From the NCBI RefSeq assembly GCF_022458985.1, contig NC_061771.1:28512001-28576000 (forward strand): a DNA stretch of 64,000 bases. The letters are read 5' to 3'. Source of the DNA: Mugil cephalus. Taxonomy: Eukaryota; Chordata; Actinopteri; Mugiliformes; Mugilidae. Position numbers and translations under genes: made by a program. The notes beneath the pieces were generated by a model, which saw only the letters and a list, made by a program, of their open reading frames with translations, was not told the DNA's origin and did not search any database. Positions 11,801 to 23,125 of this stretch are shown in pieces (position 1 is the stretch's first letter; every line of letters begins with the position of its first letter).

Positions 11801-14800
11801 GGTGTTTACCATCTGCGAAGCCTTGAGCTCGACCGATGTACCTGCTCCTGAATGTCAGGAGTGGAACCTAAAAATAAGCAGCGCTGTCGCACAGAATCAG
11901 AATCAGAATCAGCCGCGGCAAACGTAGACCAACGCACGGTTAAAATGAAGCGCGCTGGACGTCCTTCGGGCTGTAGCGTCTGATGGAAGAGGTCGCTCGG
12001 CGTGAGTGGGAAGTGTGCCGCAGCACCCGGAGCGACTCTGTTTGACAACACATCAGCCTCAACCTATTTCAGCCATTAGGAAGCTTTCCCTCGTCGTCCA
12101 GATTTGCCCTGCTCTTAAACTCCCGGGCAGTTTGCCCTAAATGTACTTATGTGCGCCGTCCAACCTGAAATATAATACCCTCGATAAATCTGGTGCCTTT
12201 TCCTCACGTAGTGTTTTTAAGTGCCGTCCGATAGTGTGTCTGTGAACCTTGTTGAGAGCATCTGAATCAGCGCCAGTAGCTCGTTATTTGTTTGTTCTTG
12301 CGCTCTTTCGGGGCCAAACACAGCAGCTCTCATGGCTGATAGTCATGAAAAGCAGCATACATGATGGCTTTAATTAAAGATGGCAGCTACTTTGCACTCT
12401 GAAGAAACTTAAAAACGCTGGATCTGAATGTCACACAGATCATTGTCTTGTCTTTGATTTTTGCTAACTGGTACCTATAGGAGTACTTAAGCTCAGTAAA
12501 TCTGTATACTCTTAAATACTTCGTATAAATGTACAATGTCCCGATTCAGTTAAATATCAGTTTATTTAGAGATGTTTCGGTTTAAGAGCAAGTTATGGAA
12601 GAGATTTTCTCAAAACTGTTGCTGTGATTGGTTCCAGATCGGTTCCTTCAGTGCGTTTACATCCACAGTTTAATGGAGCTATGATTGAAATTCGACTTTC
12701 TGACTTGTCCCAGTTTACATCCAAAGAAAAACATCGAACAGCGGGAACATGTCCTCCTCCTCCTCACTAGGGCACAATATATGTCTTTTTATTGTGTTAA
12801 TACGGCCCCTTTCTGGTCGACCTATGACATCATATAATAAACAGCTGGAGTCGTTCATGTGTCAGACCGAGACTTCAAACAACAACAAGATGGACAATAT
12901 TTTATAGATTTTTTTAAGATAGACAGATAAAGTGGTTCCTCTATCAACTCTGTTTACCTTCTTCTTCTTCTGTGACCGTCTTTCTCGGATGTTTTTGTTC
13001 TGGGGTCATACACCAGAGCTGTGGTTGTGGAACATGTGCACATGCGTTGTCCAGTTAAAGTCTGATTAAGTGTATACATGCTGGAGAAAATTGATTTCCA
13101 ATCACATTATCTGTGTCTTAATCAGATAAAGAGAACTCCAATTTTAGTCGGAGTAACATGTTTACATGCACATAAGTTGTCCAGTTAAAGTTGGACTAAG
13201 GCAATAATTCACTTATGGACTTTAATGTGGTTGAAAGTAGGGAAGTGTGCATTATATTTATTTTTTTTAGAATCGATGCCACTAACCTGGAACTGATACA
13301 TCTAGAAATATAAAGAACAGTGTAGCCTCTACGTATCACGATACGTATCACGATACTTGAGTGTTTATTATGATATTGCGACATAGTGCAATATTCCACA
13401 TAGTTCACTGAGAAAGTTTAAATGCTGCTTGAAATACACACTGTATATATGTACATCAGATGACAGTGATAAGTCATTGGACAAATTGAGTCAAAAAAAC
13501 AGTATTAATTCAAATGATCCATTTCCATTTTATTACATTTATCTATAAAAATGGGTCTTATTAGTTCCTTCTGCTTCCATTTAAACGACGAAGTGCCTCC
13601 AGTTCTAGTGCTTTAGGTGCAGAAGTCGTTCATGATTGATCCAAAACACGACTTTTTCTTTTAAAATCAGTATTGTGTTAAAAAGTTTCATGATATATTA
13701 CCATATCAGTATTTCCCCCCCGCCCTATTAGCCTCATTGGGACGTGTATATATGACTTTTCTATGACTAGTAACTGTAAAACTAAAACTCGACTACTAAA
13801 TGTCACATTGCATTGTCATAATAACTCCCGCTGAGAGCATGTGTGGGACTTTAAGAGGCGTCAGTCACGCTGGTATCTGGTGAAAAGGCGCCTGTCAACA
13901 TGTAATTTAACCCAGTAATCAGCACAGTTAATGATCCTCTTCATGTAACTGATGATATTTAATAATCACAAGGCGAATGATTGCGAGACGGTTCTGTGCT
14001 CTGTGTTCAACCTGCAGCCTGAATGTGACTCTGCTGTGGTGTTTCCTAGATCAACAGGACAGTATGGCCACCACTGTTGCCGTCAGTCCCAGCGAATACC
14101 TCCAGCCCTCCACCGCTTCTGCACAAGTGAGTAAGAGCCAGACCCCCCCCCGGCTTCACTGTTCACCCCATTTTTCAGTGGCATTTTCAGTTGTTTTCAC
14201 CGGTTTCTACAGAATTAAATCTAAATTCATCACATTCTTAAAGCGATCTGGTTTTACAGTAGAAGACTGATAATAAACAAACTCCCTGAACAACCAACAT
14301 AAAACGTAGATTTATAGATAAATGTAAAAACGATATTGTGATTTATTCTGATTTGAACATAAATAGCTAATACTCATATATGATTTGATAAATTTCCAGG
14401 TCTGGAAAAGTATGGAAAATGCAAAGTAGTGTATGGAAAAATATTCATGTTTCCAAGACTGTTCAATTTTCTAAAACACAAAATTATGAATATCTAAAAA
14501 TAAAAAAAAACTGCACTGAATTTATCTGGGTTTGAGTTTATTTGTTTGAGCTACATTACCGAGCTGTAATTAGTTGGTGACGTAAAAGCATAAATATTCA
14601 GAAAACAATGAAAACAAAAGCCATAAATTCGATTTTGATTTTTTTTTACCAGGAAATTTGGAAATTAGGGTCTGGAAAAGTGTGTAATTATTGAAATTTC
14701 ATATGTGCAGGAGCCCTGTAGGAGTAAATATCAGTTAAAAGCCCTAGAAAGCTTTGAATTTTTGCTTATTTGCGACGTTATTTGGGTTCAATGTAACTTC

Positions 14801-17800
14801 AGTCAGCGTCTTCCTTCCTCACACAGACCATTAGCTGAGTGGCTGGAGTTTAGTTTAGTTTGAGCCAAATGAACAATCACTCACTACAATGAACGTCTTA
14901 GTGATTAAATCCTCTAAGGAACACTTTGCTCAACAAGAACTTTTTTTTGGGAAGCATTTTGATTTATTTTTTTAGCTCTCGTCATGGTTTATATACCTCA
15001 GGCACCTTAAGTCATCCAGTCTATGTAACAGTACGTCATTCACGTATCTGACCAAAAAAACAACTGCAGAAGGAGTTGAATAATTGAATAAAATCAACTG
15101 GACTTGTAGAATTTTCTTGAAGAAGTTTCATCCGAGTAGCTTCTTCAGTTCTGAGAGACTGGAGGGAAGTTGAGGTTTTAAATAGGAAAACTTAACGACA
15201 GGTAAGTACCCGGCCTTTATGGAAATTAGTGGCACCAGTTTCTGGTCTAGGTGCTGGTGAGTTTCCCTATTTAAACCTCAGCTTCCCACCAGCCTCTCGG
15301 ATGGTGCCAGTTGCCTTTATTCAACACCTCTTGGGTTTGATTTACCTGAAATAGTTTCACCAGAGAGGTGAGATGTTTGTTGAGGATCTGGATCGATAAA
15401 GCTTGGTCCTGAATCTGTCTAATCCTTGACTTCCCGTAGGACACCCAGCCCTCTCCTCTGGCCCTCCTGGCCGCCACCTGCAGTAAAATTGGCCCCCCCG
15501 CCGCTCAGGCCCCCGTCACGTCTCCGCCAGCGCAGCCTCAGCCTCGCCGCCTCCTTCCCATAAAGCCCGCCCCCATCGCCCCAGCTCCCCCCAAGAACCT
15601 GGGCTTCCTCTCCGCCAAGGGGAATGTGATCCAGCTCCCCGCCGGCCTGGGCTCCACGGCCTCCGGCAGCCCCATCGTCCTCACCATCCAGCAGAGCCCC
15701 ACCCGCACCGGCGCCTCCGCCCCGGCCAACATCCAGTACCAGATGATGCCGCAGATCCAGGGCGCCCAGACCATCCAGGTGATGCCGCAGGGGGGCCAGA
15801 TCCAGCTCATACCGGGCACCAACCAGGCCATCATCACCACCCCGATGACGGTGCCGGCCCCGGCCGCCGCCGCCGCCGCCGCCGCCGCCCCCATCACTCC
15901 CCAGAAGACGGTCGCCATCAAGCCCTCCCTGAAGCTGAGGAAGCCCAACAGCGCAGCCGCGAACATGGTGCAGCTCCCCGGCGGACTCACGCTGCCCCTC
16001 AACGTGGCCACGGGGGAGGTGGGCGGGGCTCAGATCGTCACGGAGACCTCGGCCACGACTCCGAATCCCGGGAAGGGACGACGGGGGAGGAAGAAGAAAA
16101 TCATCCTGGCGGCCGAACCTCAGCCGCCGTCTTCAACTCAGGCCGCCTCCCCGTCCCCAGAGCAGATGGAAACCATCCTGATAGAAGCCGGAGACAACAT
16201 CATACAGGTACAGAGCTCTGGTTGGATTAGTCTTTACTGTAGTTCACACAGTTACTGGATCTGGTTTCAGGGAAAGTTGTTTGGTTTTAAGGCAAACACA
16301 AGGTTCATCGTTGACGTTCAGGACTCGTACTTTGATAGATTTCTTCCTTATAAACCAGCAGGAGTTCTATGTGTTTTGGTTTGTATTTGCTGCATGATCA
16401 GACATTGCTTTTATTATTTTATTGCACCATTTTCCTCAGTTTACCTTTAGGTGTAATGTTACCAGAACACTGCTGTGTAAATGTCAGCAAAAGAAAAGAA
16501 GTGTTTAGTTTTCGGTTGCAGGAGATTTGCAAGAGTCAAAACTGTGCAAAATTAAAAAAAAAAAAAAAAAATCACAATTTGAATTATTCACTTTAACTCT
16601 TTGGTCTTTGAGAGTTTGCATAGAAATATCCGTCATATTTGCTGTGTTAAAGCCAGAGGAGTTTAGTATGAAGAAAGAAAAACTCAAATACCTGATAATT
16701 ATGGTAAAAATGTCTTTTGATAAGTTACTCTTTAAATAATAATCATGTTTATTCTGATGTAAACCAATGAAACTCTGATCTTTTATGTACAAATTTGAAG
16801 TTTCTTCCAAACCTTTAGTGAGAAGTCAAAGCTTATATGATGTTTGGGTCATTGGATTTTCCGTTCAGAAAAAGATATTAAAAAAACAAAAAAATGAGCG
16901 GTTATTTCATTTTTATTTTACAATTCAAAAATAAAAATTTAACTTCAAGGCGTTTTTCTTTATCAGGATCGAGAACGGATCAACAAACCTTAAAAAAAAA
17001 AAACAGTTCTATTTTCATTTTCTGTTTCTAAAAATAAAAAGTAAAAAAACATCTACTCTATGTCAAAAGTTTCTCAAATTCGTCTCACTTGTTAACGAGG
17101 ACTCAAGGACGATTGGATCAGAATTTAAGTGGACGAGAATCCACTAAATATTAGAGACGTCCTGAACTGTATCAAGGCATTTTATTTATTTATTTTTTTA
17201 CAACACTTGCATCGGTATCAGGCTTCAGCCTAATCTTTTGCATTTGTTTTTACTTTGGTTTGTCTGAAAACCAAAACCACATCCATGTTGTGTTAAAATG
17301 TCTTATTCCTCTTCGCTTCCTACAAAAAAAACCTGCAAAACAATGAAGAAGAAAAGACGACTTCTGTTTTAGTGTCAAAGCCAGAGGAATCAAAATCACA
17401 TGACTAAACACAGCTGAAGTCTGAGTTCACCGTATCTGATCCCTGTCCCTCTCTGGACGCGTCTCTGAAAATCTCCGTGCGTCTCGTACGTCCCAGGATT
17501 TACTGACTGCGTCTCCGTGTTTTTTGCAGGCGGGGAACAATTTGCTGATCGTGCAGAGTCCCGGGCAGCCGGCGATGGTGCAGCAGGTGCAGCTGGTCCA
17601 GCCCAAGCAGGAGCCTCAGGTGGTCCAGATCCCCCAGCAGGCCCTGAAGGTGGTGCAGGCCGCCTCCGCCACGCTGCCGCCCGTCCCTCAGAGACAGTCG
17701 TCCAGCCTGCAGGTCACGCCCACGGAGGCGCCACAGGCGCAGGTATCCGCTCAGACCGCGACCTCTCTCGTCCACGTGGTGTGAGGGAGGTGTTCCTGGG

Positions 17801-20800
17801 GATAAGATCGCGTCTTTATAGTCTAATTATTTTACCGGGGGACGTTTACTAGACGCTCGGCGACGTAACGGCGCCGGTTTTGTTGGAGTTTTATCTGCTC
17901 TTGGGAAATCGTGAGGGTGAATAGATTTGAGAGTCGTATCCTTTTTTGTGTTTGGTCTGAGCCTGTAGTTATGATTAGATCATATGATGATCTCCATCAT
18001 TCTGATCTCAAGAAATAAAGATTTCCAACGGTGTATGATAGGGATGTGAAAACAACACGTCTTCTATGTTTTCACCTCTTCTCGTATTGAATGGACTGAT
18101 TTAATGTGTTATTGGCTGAGTTTTGTTTTAATCCTTTTATTTATTTAGTGTAAAGTGACCAGATTTCTGAAATGAAATGAAATGTCATCAAGAAGAACTG
18201 AAGAAACAATTAGTTTCATTTATTTTAACATATTTATTCATATTTAAGCTGCTATGTCTCTAATGTCAATAGCAGCCTGACCGGCTACCGTAATACTTGT
18301 AGTCCGTGCGCAACATTTTTTCTCATTCCAAAAAAGTTGGGTACATTTTCGGGGACAACTTTAGTCGGGGGACAGATCATCCAACACTGGGACACCTGGT
18401 ACAGGAGGATGTGTCTCCTTTCTTTCTCCAGGCTCATTAAGTGGGTCTTATCGTTCTCCGGCTTGTGGTTGTAGTTCAGGTGGTGGAATAAATTTGTTGC
18501 TATGACTATCATTTTTTTTTTATTTTTTATTTTTTTAACTTTTTCTACCCGGCTGGTTTTCGGCTGATGGTTCCTCCATATGAGCTGGGTTCTGCTCAAG
18601 GTTTCTTACTGTTAAAAGGGAGTTTTTCCCTCAGGCTTGCTCTGGAGGTTGCAGGCTGGTTTTTGTGAAGCGTCTTGAGACGATTTGTATTGTTATTGGC
18701 GCTATATAAATAAAACTGAATTGAATTGAATTGAATTCTTACAAACCTTGCAGATGGGACAAGTTTGTTCCACCTTATCCACCTTCTGATATTTGAACCA
18801 GTTCCATATTATATGTATATTTAATATACCAACATACTGGTGTATTTCATTACACAGCATTCACAAGGATGCGCCGCAAGACACAATTAAGCCGCAGAAC
18901 GAGGACTTGTGCCAAAAAAAGGTGCCATGTCGGTTGTTTGGGGTTTTTTAGGGGGACTAGACATCCTCGATATTGGATGACCTGTCCCCCGGGTAAAGCT
19001 GCCCCCTGAAAATGTCCCCAATTTTAGCTTTTTATGATGTTTTTATGATGATGTTGCGCGCAGACTACAGTTATTACGGTAGCCGGTCGTGCTGCTACTG
19101 ACATTACAGACATAGTAGGAGTTCTTGATAACATTTTTTCAGCAGACAGTGCTAACACGGGGCCATGCAAACCTGTTTTACTACTCGTGTGGGATTATTC
19201 TACAATATTTACTCATCATCACAGTGAAATAGTCCATCCTTAGTCAATCTACTGTATTAATTCCTCTCTCAACCAGTAGAAAATGTTGATTATGCATAAA
19301 AAAAGCCGTAACATGCCGTCAGAATTTTGAAAAATACTGTGATATACATTTTTGGTCATACTGTCCATCCCTAGTGTATAGAGCTGAAACAAGATACATC
19401 ATTTTATCTAAATGGTATAAAATGTGAAACTTGTTGGAAATCAGGAAGATGTATTTTTTTTTTTTAAATATATATTTTGACATCTTCTTTCCTCAGATCC
19501 TCTTCAAAACAGCTACGGGCGAGTGGCAGTCCGTCCAGATCCAGGACCCCGTCTCCACGGCGACGACCCTCACCACGTCAGTTCCCGCCATCACCACCAC
19601 CACCAACAACGCCGTCAACACCACCTCCTCGCCAGCGGCCGGCGCCAAGAGGACGCAGGCGGGGGGGCGGAAGGAACGGACTTTGGCAAAAATTGCCCCC
19701 GCCGGTGGAATGATGGCGCTGAACACGCCGCAGCTGTCAACGGCGGCGCAAGCCGTGCAGACGATCAGCATCAACGGGGTCCAGGTCCAGGGAGTCCCCG
19801 TTACCATCACCAACGCAGGGGGTGAGCTGATAACGTAGGACTGGTTCTCATGGCTTCATTTAAAAGAAGTTTTCGCTAAACTAATCTCCAGTTTTGTGGT
19901 ATTTTGACCAACTTCTCCCTCTAGTTTCACTTCTTACATGTGTGTTTGCTTTTGTGCGGCTCTTCTCTGTCGTCATACATTTTTAAATCCAATCAGCTTT
20001 CAAGTCTGATGTTGCTCTCAGAGCTGGAGCTTCCGTCATGGTTTGGATCCCCCTCACATCTGGACGAATCTGCATTCGCAGTCTTGTGAAGCAGCAGCGA
20101 GATTTCTAATGAGAGAATCCAGGAAGTGGCTCGTAATTAAGAATCTAGAGGATTTTATGAGTCAGTGTCAGAGCTTCCAATTTCTTTTATATATATATAT
20201 ATATATTTTAAACAGCCCTAGTTGCATAGTTTTTAAATAATGAATAAAGAATGTGATGGGTAAAAATAGGATAAAGGTGATATTAAAAACAAGAACCATG
20301 ACACAGATGGAAACATATTTTACTGTGTATGTAATGACTGATTTTAAGCTGCATTTAAAATTTCTCTGTGAACCACGTAGAATAGTGCAATGTATCGTAG
20401 TATCATGACGTCGTGACTGAAGTATCGTGATATGTATCGTATCGTGAACTTATTGCCAGTACCCACAATATCCATCAGTTGATTTACTTCTAATATGTTC
20501 AGTTTTCTTATTTAAAATAACCAATTGTCACTAGTTAGAAAAAATTAATATTGCAATATATCGAAATATCGCAATAATGTATCGTATCGTGCCTCAAGTA
20601 TCGTGATATGCACCCACCCTTAATATCCATCAAGGTGATATCTTTCTGATATGTTTAGTTCTCTCATTTAAAATTATCAGTAGTCAGTGGTTAGAAAAAT
20701 TTGTATTAGTATTAGTATTGCAATATATCTCATATGACTCAAGTATCGCGATATGTATCGTATCGTGAAGTCCTTGCCAGTACCCACCACTAATATCCAT

Positions 20801-23125
20801 CAAGTTGATCACTCTCTGATATGTTTAATTCTCTTAAATCAACAGTTTATTTACGGTAGAAAAGCTAATATCTTTCATCTGATGCATGTATTTTTTTACC
20901 ATTAATGAGAATTTTCAGATCAGCTCGACTCGTGTCTGATTTCAGAGGATTGTCAGGTCCTGTCTCTTTACTCTGTGTGTCTTTGTGTCCGTCAGGCCAG
21001 CAGCACCTAACGGTACAGGCGGTGCAGGGCGGAGGGCTCCAGCTGGCAGCTACACCGGGCCAACCTGCCATCCAGGTGGACCAGGCCCTCACGCTGGAGC
21101 TGCCGGGTCAACCAGGAGAGAAGAAACGACGCATGGCCTGCACCTGCCCCAACTGTAAAGACGCAGACAAGAGGTGAGCGTCTCCAGAGATGGACGAGCA
21201 CAGATGCACTGTCAGATGACAGGACGCAACGACTCTGAATGTGCTTGTGTTTGTGTGTGTGTGTGTGTGTGTGTGCAGGCCCGGGGAGGTGGGGAAGAGG
21301 AAACACATCTGCCACGTCCCCGGCTGTGAGAAGACGTTCAGGAAAACGTCGCTGCTCAGAGCTCACGTCCGGTTGCACACCGGCGAGAGGCCCTTCGTCT
21401 GCAACTGGGTTTTCTGTGGGAAACGTTTCACACGCAGCGATGAGCTGCAGCGGCACGCGAGGACGCACACAGGTGCTGCAGACACACACAAAACTCAAAA
21501 TTCACAATGATATACTTTATGTGATGCACATGCTTAGACCAGGATATGAAGGTAAAGCTAAGTGATAGTAAACTACACGGTTTGGCCTGTTTGGCAGACA
21601 GGAAACGATGAATGAAACTTCAAAAGTGAAACTAAAAAAAAGACTTTGAATCAAGCAAGTGTGACGAGAGTTTACCCAGAGAGTTTTAAACATACGATCT
21701 AAGAGTGTACTAAGAGTATTGTGATAGTCTGAGAGTGTGAGGTTCTCTTTTATTTAGGTGCAATATTTTTGTAAAATGATGACATCCCTGCATCATTGTG
21801 GTGCGTTCAGAAATGCTCTTTTGCTTCTCTGGGTTGTAACAAGTGGATATTTAAGGTTTCCAATCTCTGACATCAATAAGATATTTTTCAGACCGTTCTC
21901 CGTGTGGTTCAGGGGAGAAACTCTTGTAAATGTTTCTGAAATACTCAAACCAGCCTGTCTGACAACGAGGCCACGTTCAAAGCCGCTTAAATCTCCTTTC
22001 ATCCCTGTTCTGATGCTTGGTTTGAACTCTTCCATTTAAATGTAAGATTAGATTAGGGCCGCAACAACTTGTCGAAGTCAATTAAATATGTTGCAGTGTT
22101 TACTAAAAAAAAAAAGTCTTTATTCAAAAGTGAAAAATGAGCCAGACGTTTCTCGTTGTTAATTCCTTTATCCAGTAGAGGGCAGTAACGAGACCAGTGC
22201 TCCAGAGCCGTATCTTAGAGAGAGTCTGGTCAAGTCAAATCATGGCGCCATGTTTGCTACATCAGAGGTTAGATTCTACAGTGTAACTCTATGGGGCGGA
22301 TGTTGAAATAAATGTCTTATTTTCTCCATTAACGGGCTTATAAATGTTATAACCAACGTCAGTCAGTATGTAAAAGGCCCCCACTTAAATATCCCAGCAT
22401 CTACTTACTTTAAACATCTTAAATGAGCCTGTAAAATGCTTTGTAGCCCAATCACCTCATCAGTCATGGAGCTGTGTTTACCTTCTCCTCAGTCTCCTGT
22501 GTTCATCCATCACCGTTAAAAGTTTGAAATTACTTTATAATTATATTAATATAATATATTATAAATACTCAGAAATAATATAAAAAAAATTAAGCTAGTC
22601 TTAGTGTTATTTAATATTATCATTATAGCATTAGCATGCTAGCCATAATAACTTGGTATTAACTGAGGTAAAGTTACGTGTCAGTTAAATTTGTCTGTCT
22701 ACATGGACATGAATTACATGAAACACATGGGTTTGACAGTATATATGATGGTAGCTGCTATTATTCTAAACATTTATTCTAGATAACTAGCTAGCATAAG
22801 GCTAACCTAAAGCTAGGTTAACTTCAAACGAACTACTTCAACTACTTGCTGCATACATTTAAGAAATAATCCCTAGCTGCAGCCCTAGATAAGATATTTT
22901 GTTTAATGAGGAACTGTAAACCAAATGTTGAGTTTTGGACAAACAGTGAAAGATTTAAGATTTTTCCTTTTACTGAATTTTGCATTAAAATTTCACTTAC
23001 GACTTCTTCTCTTTTTCCTCACAGGAGACAAACGCTTTGAGTGCAGTCAGTGTCAGAAACGCTTCATGAGGAGCGACCACCTGACGAAGCATTACAAGAC
23101 TCACATAAACGCCAAGAACCTGTGA
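8854..23125 (+). CDS. sp2: Transcription factor Sp2, complete
   Basis: Coding exons are 8854-8860, 14050-14126, 15440-16207, 17530-17742, 19497-19821, 20996-21173, 21279-21472 and 23025-23125. All joins keep frame and give 620 residues (human SP2 is about 613). The N-terminus [20 protein letters not shown] and [18 protein letters not shown] are SP2 hallmarks. Exons 3-5 encode glutamine- and proline-rich transactivation segments ([41 protein letters not shown]), an alanine run of about ten GCC codons, and a basic GRRGRKKK patch. The C-terminus has the Buttonhead-type box CTCPNCKD and three C2H2 fingers (CHVPGC...H, CNWVFC...H, CSQC...H) with the KTSLLR, RSDELQR and RSDHLTK recognition helices. 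Sp2 is a nuclear GC-box regulator that often works with NF-Y. The exon 2 acceptor at TTTCCTAG is chosen because it restores MSD...; the later CAG would shift frame. Start confidence is high. Confidence 0.96.
9960..10036 (+). repeat. LINE-like 3' tail fragment
   Basis: GAATTTACCCATTGTGGGGC followed by AAATAAAGGCGTATCTTATC ends in a short tandem repeat (TATCT). This is the pattern of truncated fish LINE or SINE 3' ends. The 5' limit is unclear. Confidence 0.5.
10101..10684 (+). mobile_element. CAGYRCGTTTACATG-ended element, copy 1 (sp2 intron 1)
   Basis: The 584-bp segment starts CAGCGCGTTTACATG and ends CATGTAAACGTACTG, an imperfect terminal inverted repeat. Internal landmarks are CTAGGTGGCGATATGTGTCT and GGTTCTTCTACTGGCTCTG. 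Related copies lie at 11098-11466, 12649-13212, 30433-30774 (reverse) and 46431-46951. No protein is encoded, so it is probably a non-autonomous DNA transposon. Confidence 0.65.
11098..11466 (+). mobile_element. CAGYRCGTTTACATG-ended element, copy 2 (5' truncated)
   Basis: It shares the internal block (TCTCGTACGTAATGTGTGCGC, then CCCTCAGGCGGTTCTTCTAC) and the right end (CATGTGTATGTAAACGTAC) of copy 1. The left half is missing. Confidence 0.6.
12649..13212 (+). mobile_element. CAGYRCGTTTACATG-ended element, copy 3
   Basis: It starts CAGTGCGTTTACATCCAC and continues through the shared block near 12780 (CACTAGGGCACAATATATGT) and 12930-12990. The right end decays near 13212, after AAAGTTGGACTAAGGCAATA. 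Confidence 0.6.
15090..15300. repeat. Dispersed repeat fragment just upstream of sp2 exon 3
   Basis: The CTTGAAGAAGTTTCATCCGA - GTAGCTTCTTCAGTTCTGAG motif is one I know as a common fish repeat. It includes a short self-complementary GAAGAAG/CTTCTTC pair. It lies 150-350 bp upstream of the exon 3 acceptor. Class not assigned. Confidence 0.4.
18249..19120. mobile_element. Foldback element with ~150-bp inverted arms in sp2 intron 4
   Basis: The segment 18249-18316 is nearly the reverse complement of 19053-19120 (GGCTACCGTAATACTTGTAG against ACTACAGTTATTACGGTAGC). The match continues inward at lower identity, about 18340-18400 against 18955-19030 (GGGGGACAGATCATCCAA against TTGGATGACCTGTCCCCC). 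The centre carries an L2-like LINE tail. The outer TAGGGATG at 18039 and CATCCCTA at 19366-19373 may be the ends of a larger hAT-like element, with imperfect flanks GTGTATGA and GTGTATAG. Confidence 0.7.
18560..18736 (+). mobile_element. L2-like LINE 3' tail
   Basis: TCTGCTCAAGGTTTCTTACT, then GTTAAAAGGGAGTTTTTCCC, then GGCGCTATATAAATAAA followed by (CTGAATTGAATTGAATT), is the recognisable 3' end of fish L2-type LINEs. Only the tail is present, inserted inside the foldback element. Confidence 0.75.
20390..20850 (+). repeat. ~160-bp tandem repeat with ATCGTATCGTG motif in sp2 intron 5
   Basis: Three diverged units carry ATCGTGATATG(TATCGTATCGTGAA) at about 20424, 20601 and 20744, and TAATATCCATCAA at about 20465, 20622 and 20790. 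The unit is about 157-168 bp. No coding potential. Confidence 0.65.
21249..21278 (+). repeat. (TG)n tract forming the sp2 exon 7 splice acceptor
   Basis: An uninterrupted TG run reaches directly to the GCAG acceptor of exon 7 (exon starts 21279). It takes the place of a normal pyrimidine tract. Confidence 0.85.
22054..22887. mobile_element. hAT-like element in sp2 intron 7
   Basis: The left end TAGGGCCGCAAC and right end TAGCTGCAGCCCTA form a terminal inverted repeat of the TAGGGCTGCAACTA type known from hAT elements. Flanks are GATTAGAT (22046-22053) and GATAAGAT (22888-22895), an 8-bp target duplication with one mismatch. There is no transposase frame; the interior may contain nested repeats. 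Confidence 0.75.

Larger units (their letters stand above)
8861..14049 (+). other. sp2 intron 1 (5.2 kb), rich in mobile-element remnants
   Basis: This intron splits codon 3 of sp2. It holds a (GTT)n run near 9340, a LINE-like tail near 9990-10040, and three plus-orientation copies of the CAGYRCGTTTACATG-ended element. Near 13330-13400 there are ATCGTATCACGATA-type repeats that resemble other fish DNA-transposon debris. No internal coding exon is recognised. Confidence 0.6.

Noticed and set aside
15538-16011. 157-codon minus-strand frame opposite sp2 exon 3
   Set aside because: It is an antisense shadow of GC-rich coding sequence with no recognisable domain.
16208-16450. sp2 exon 3 reading on to a stop at 16450
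   Set aside because: This is intron read-through past the donor CAG|GTACAG; the downstream exon continues [12 protein letters not shown] as in SP2. A retained-intron isoform is possible but unsupported.
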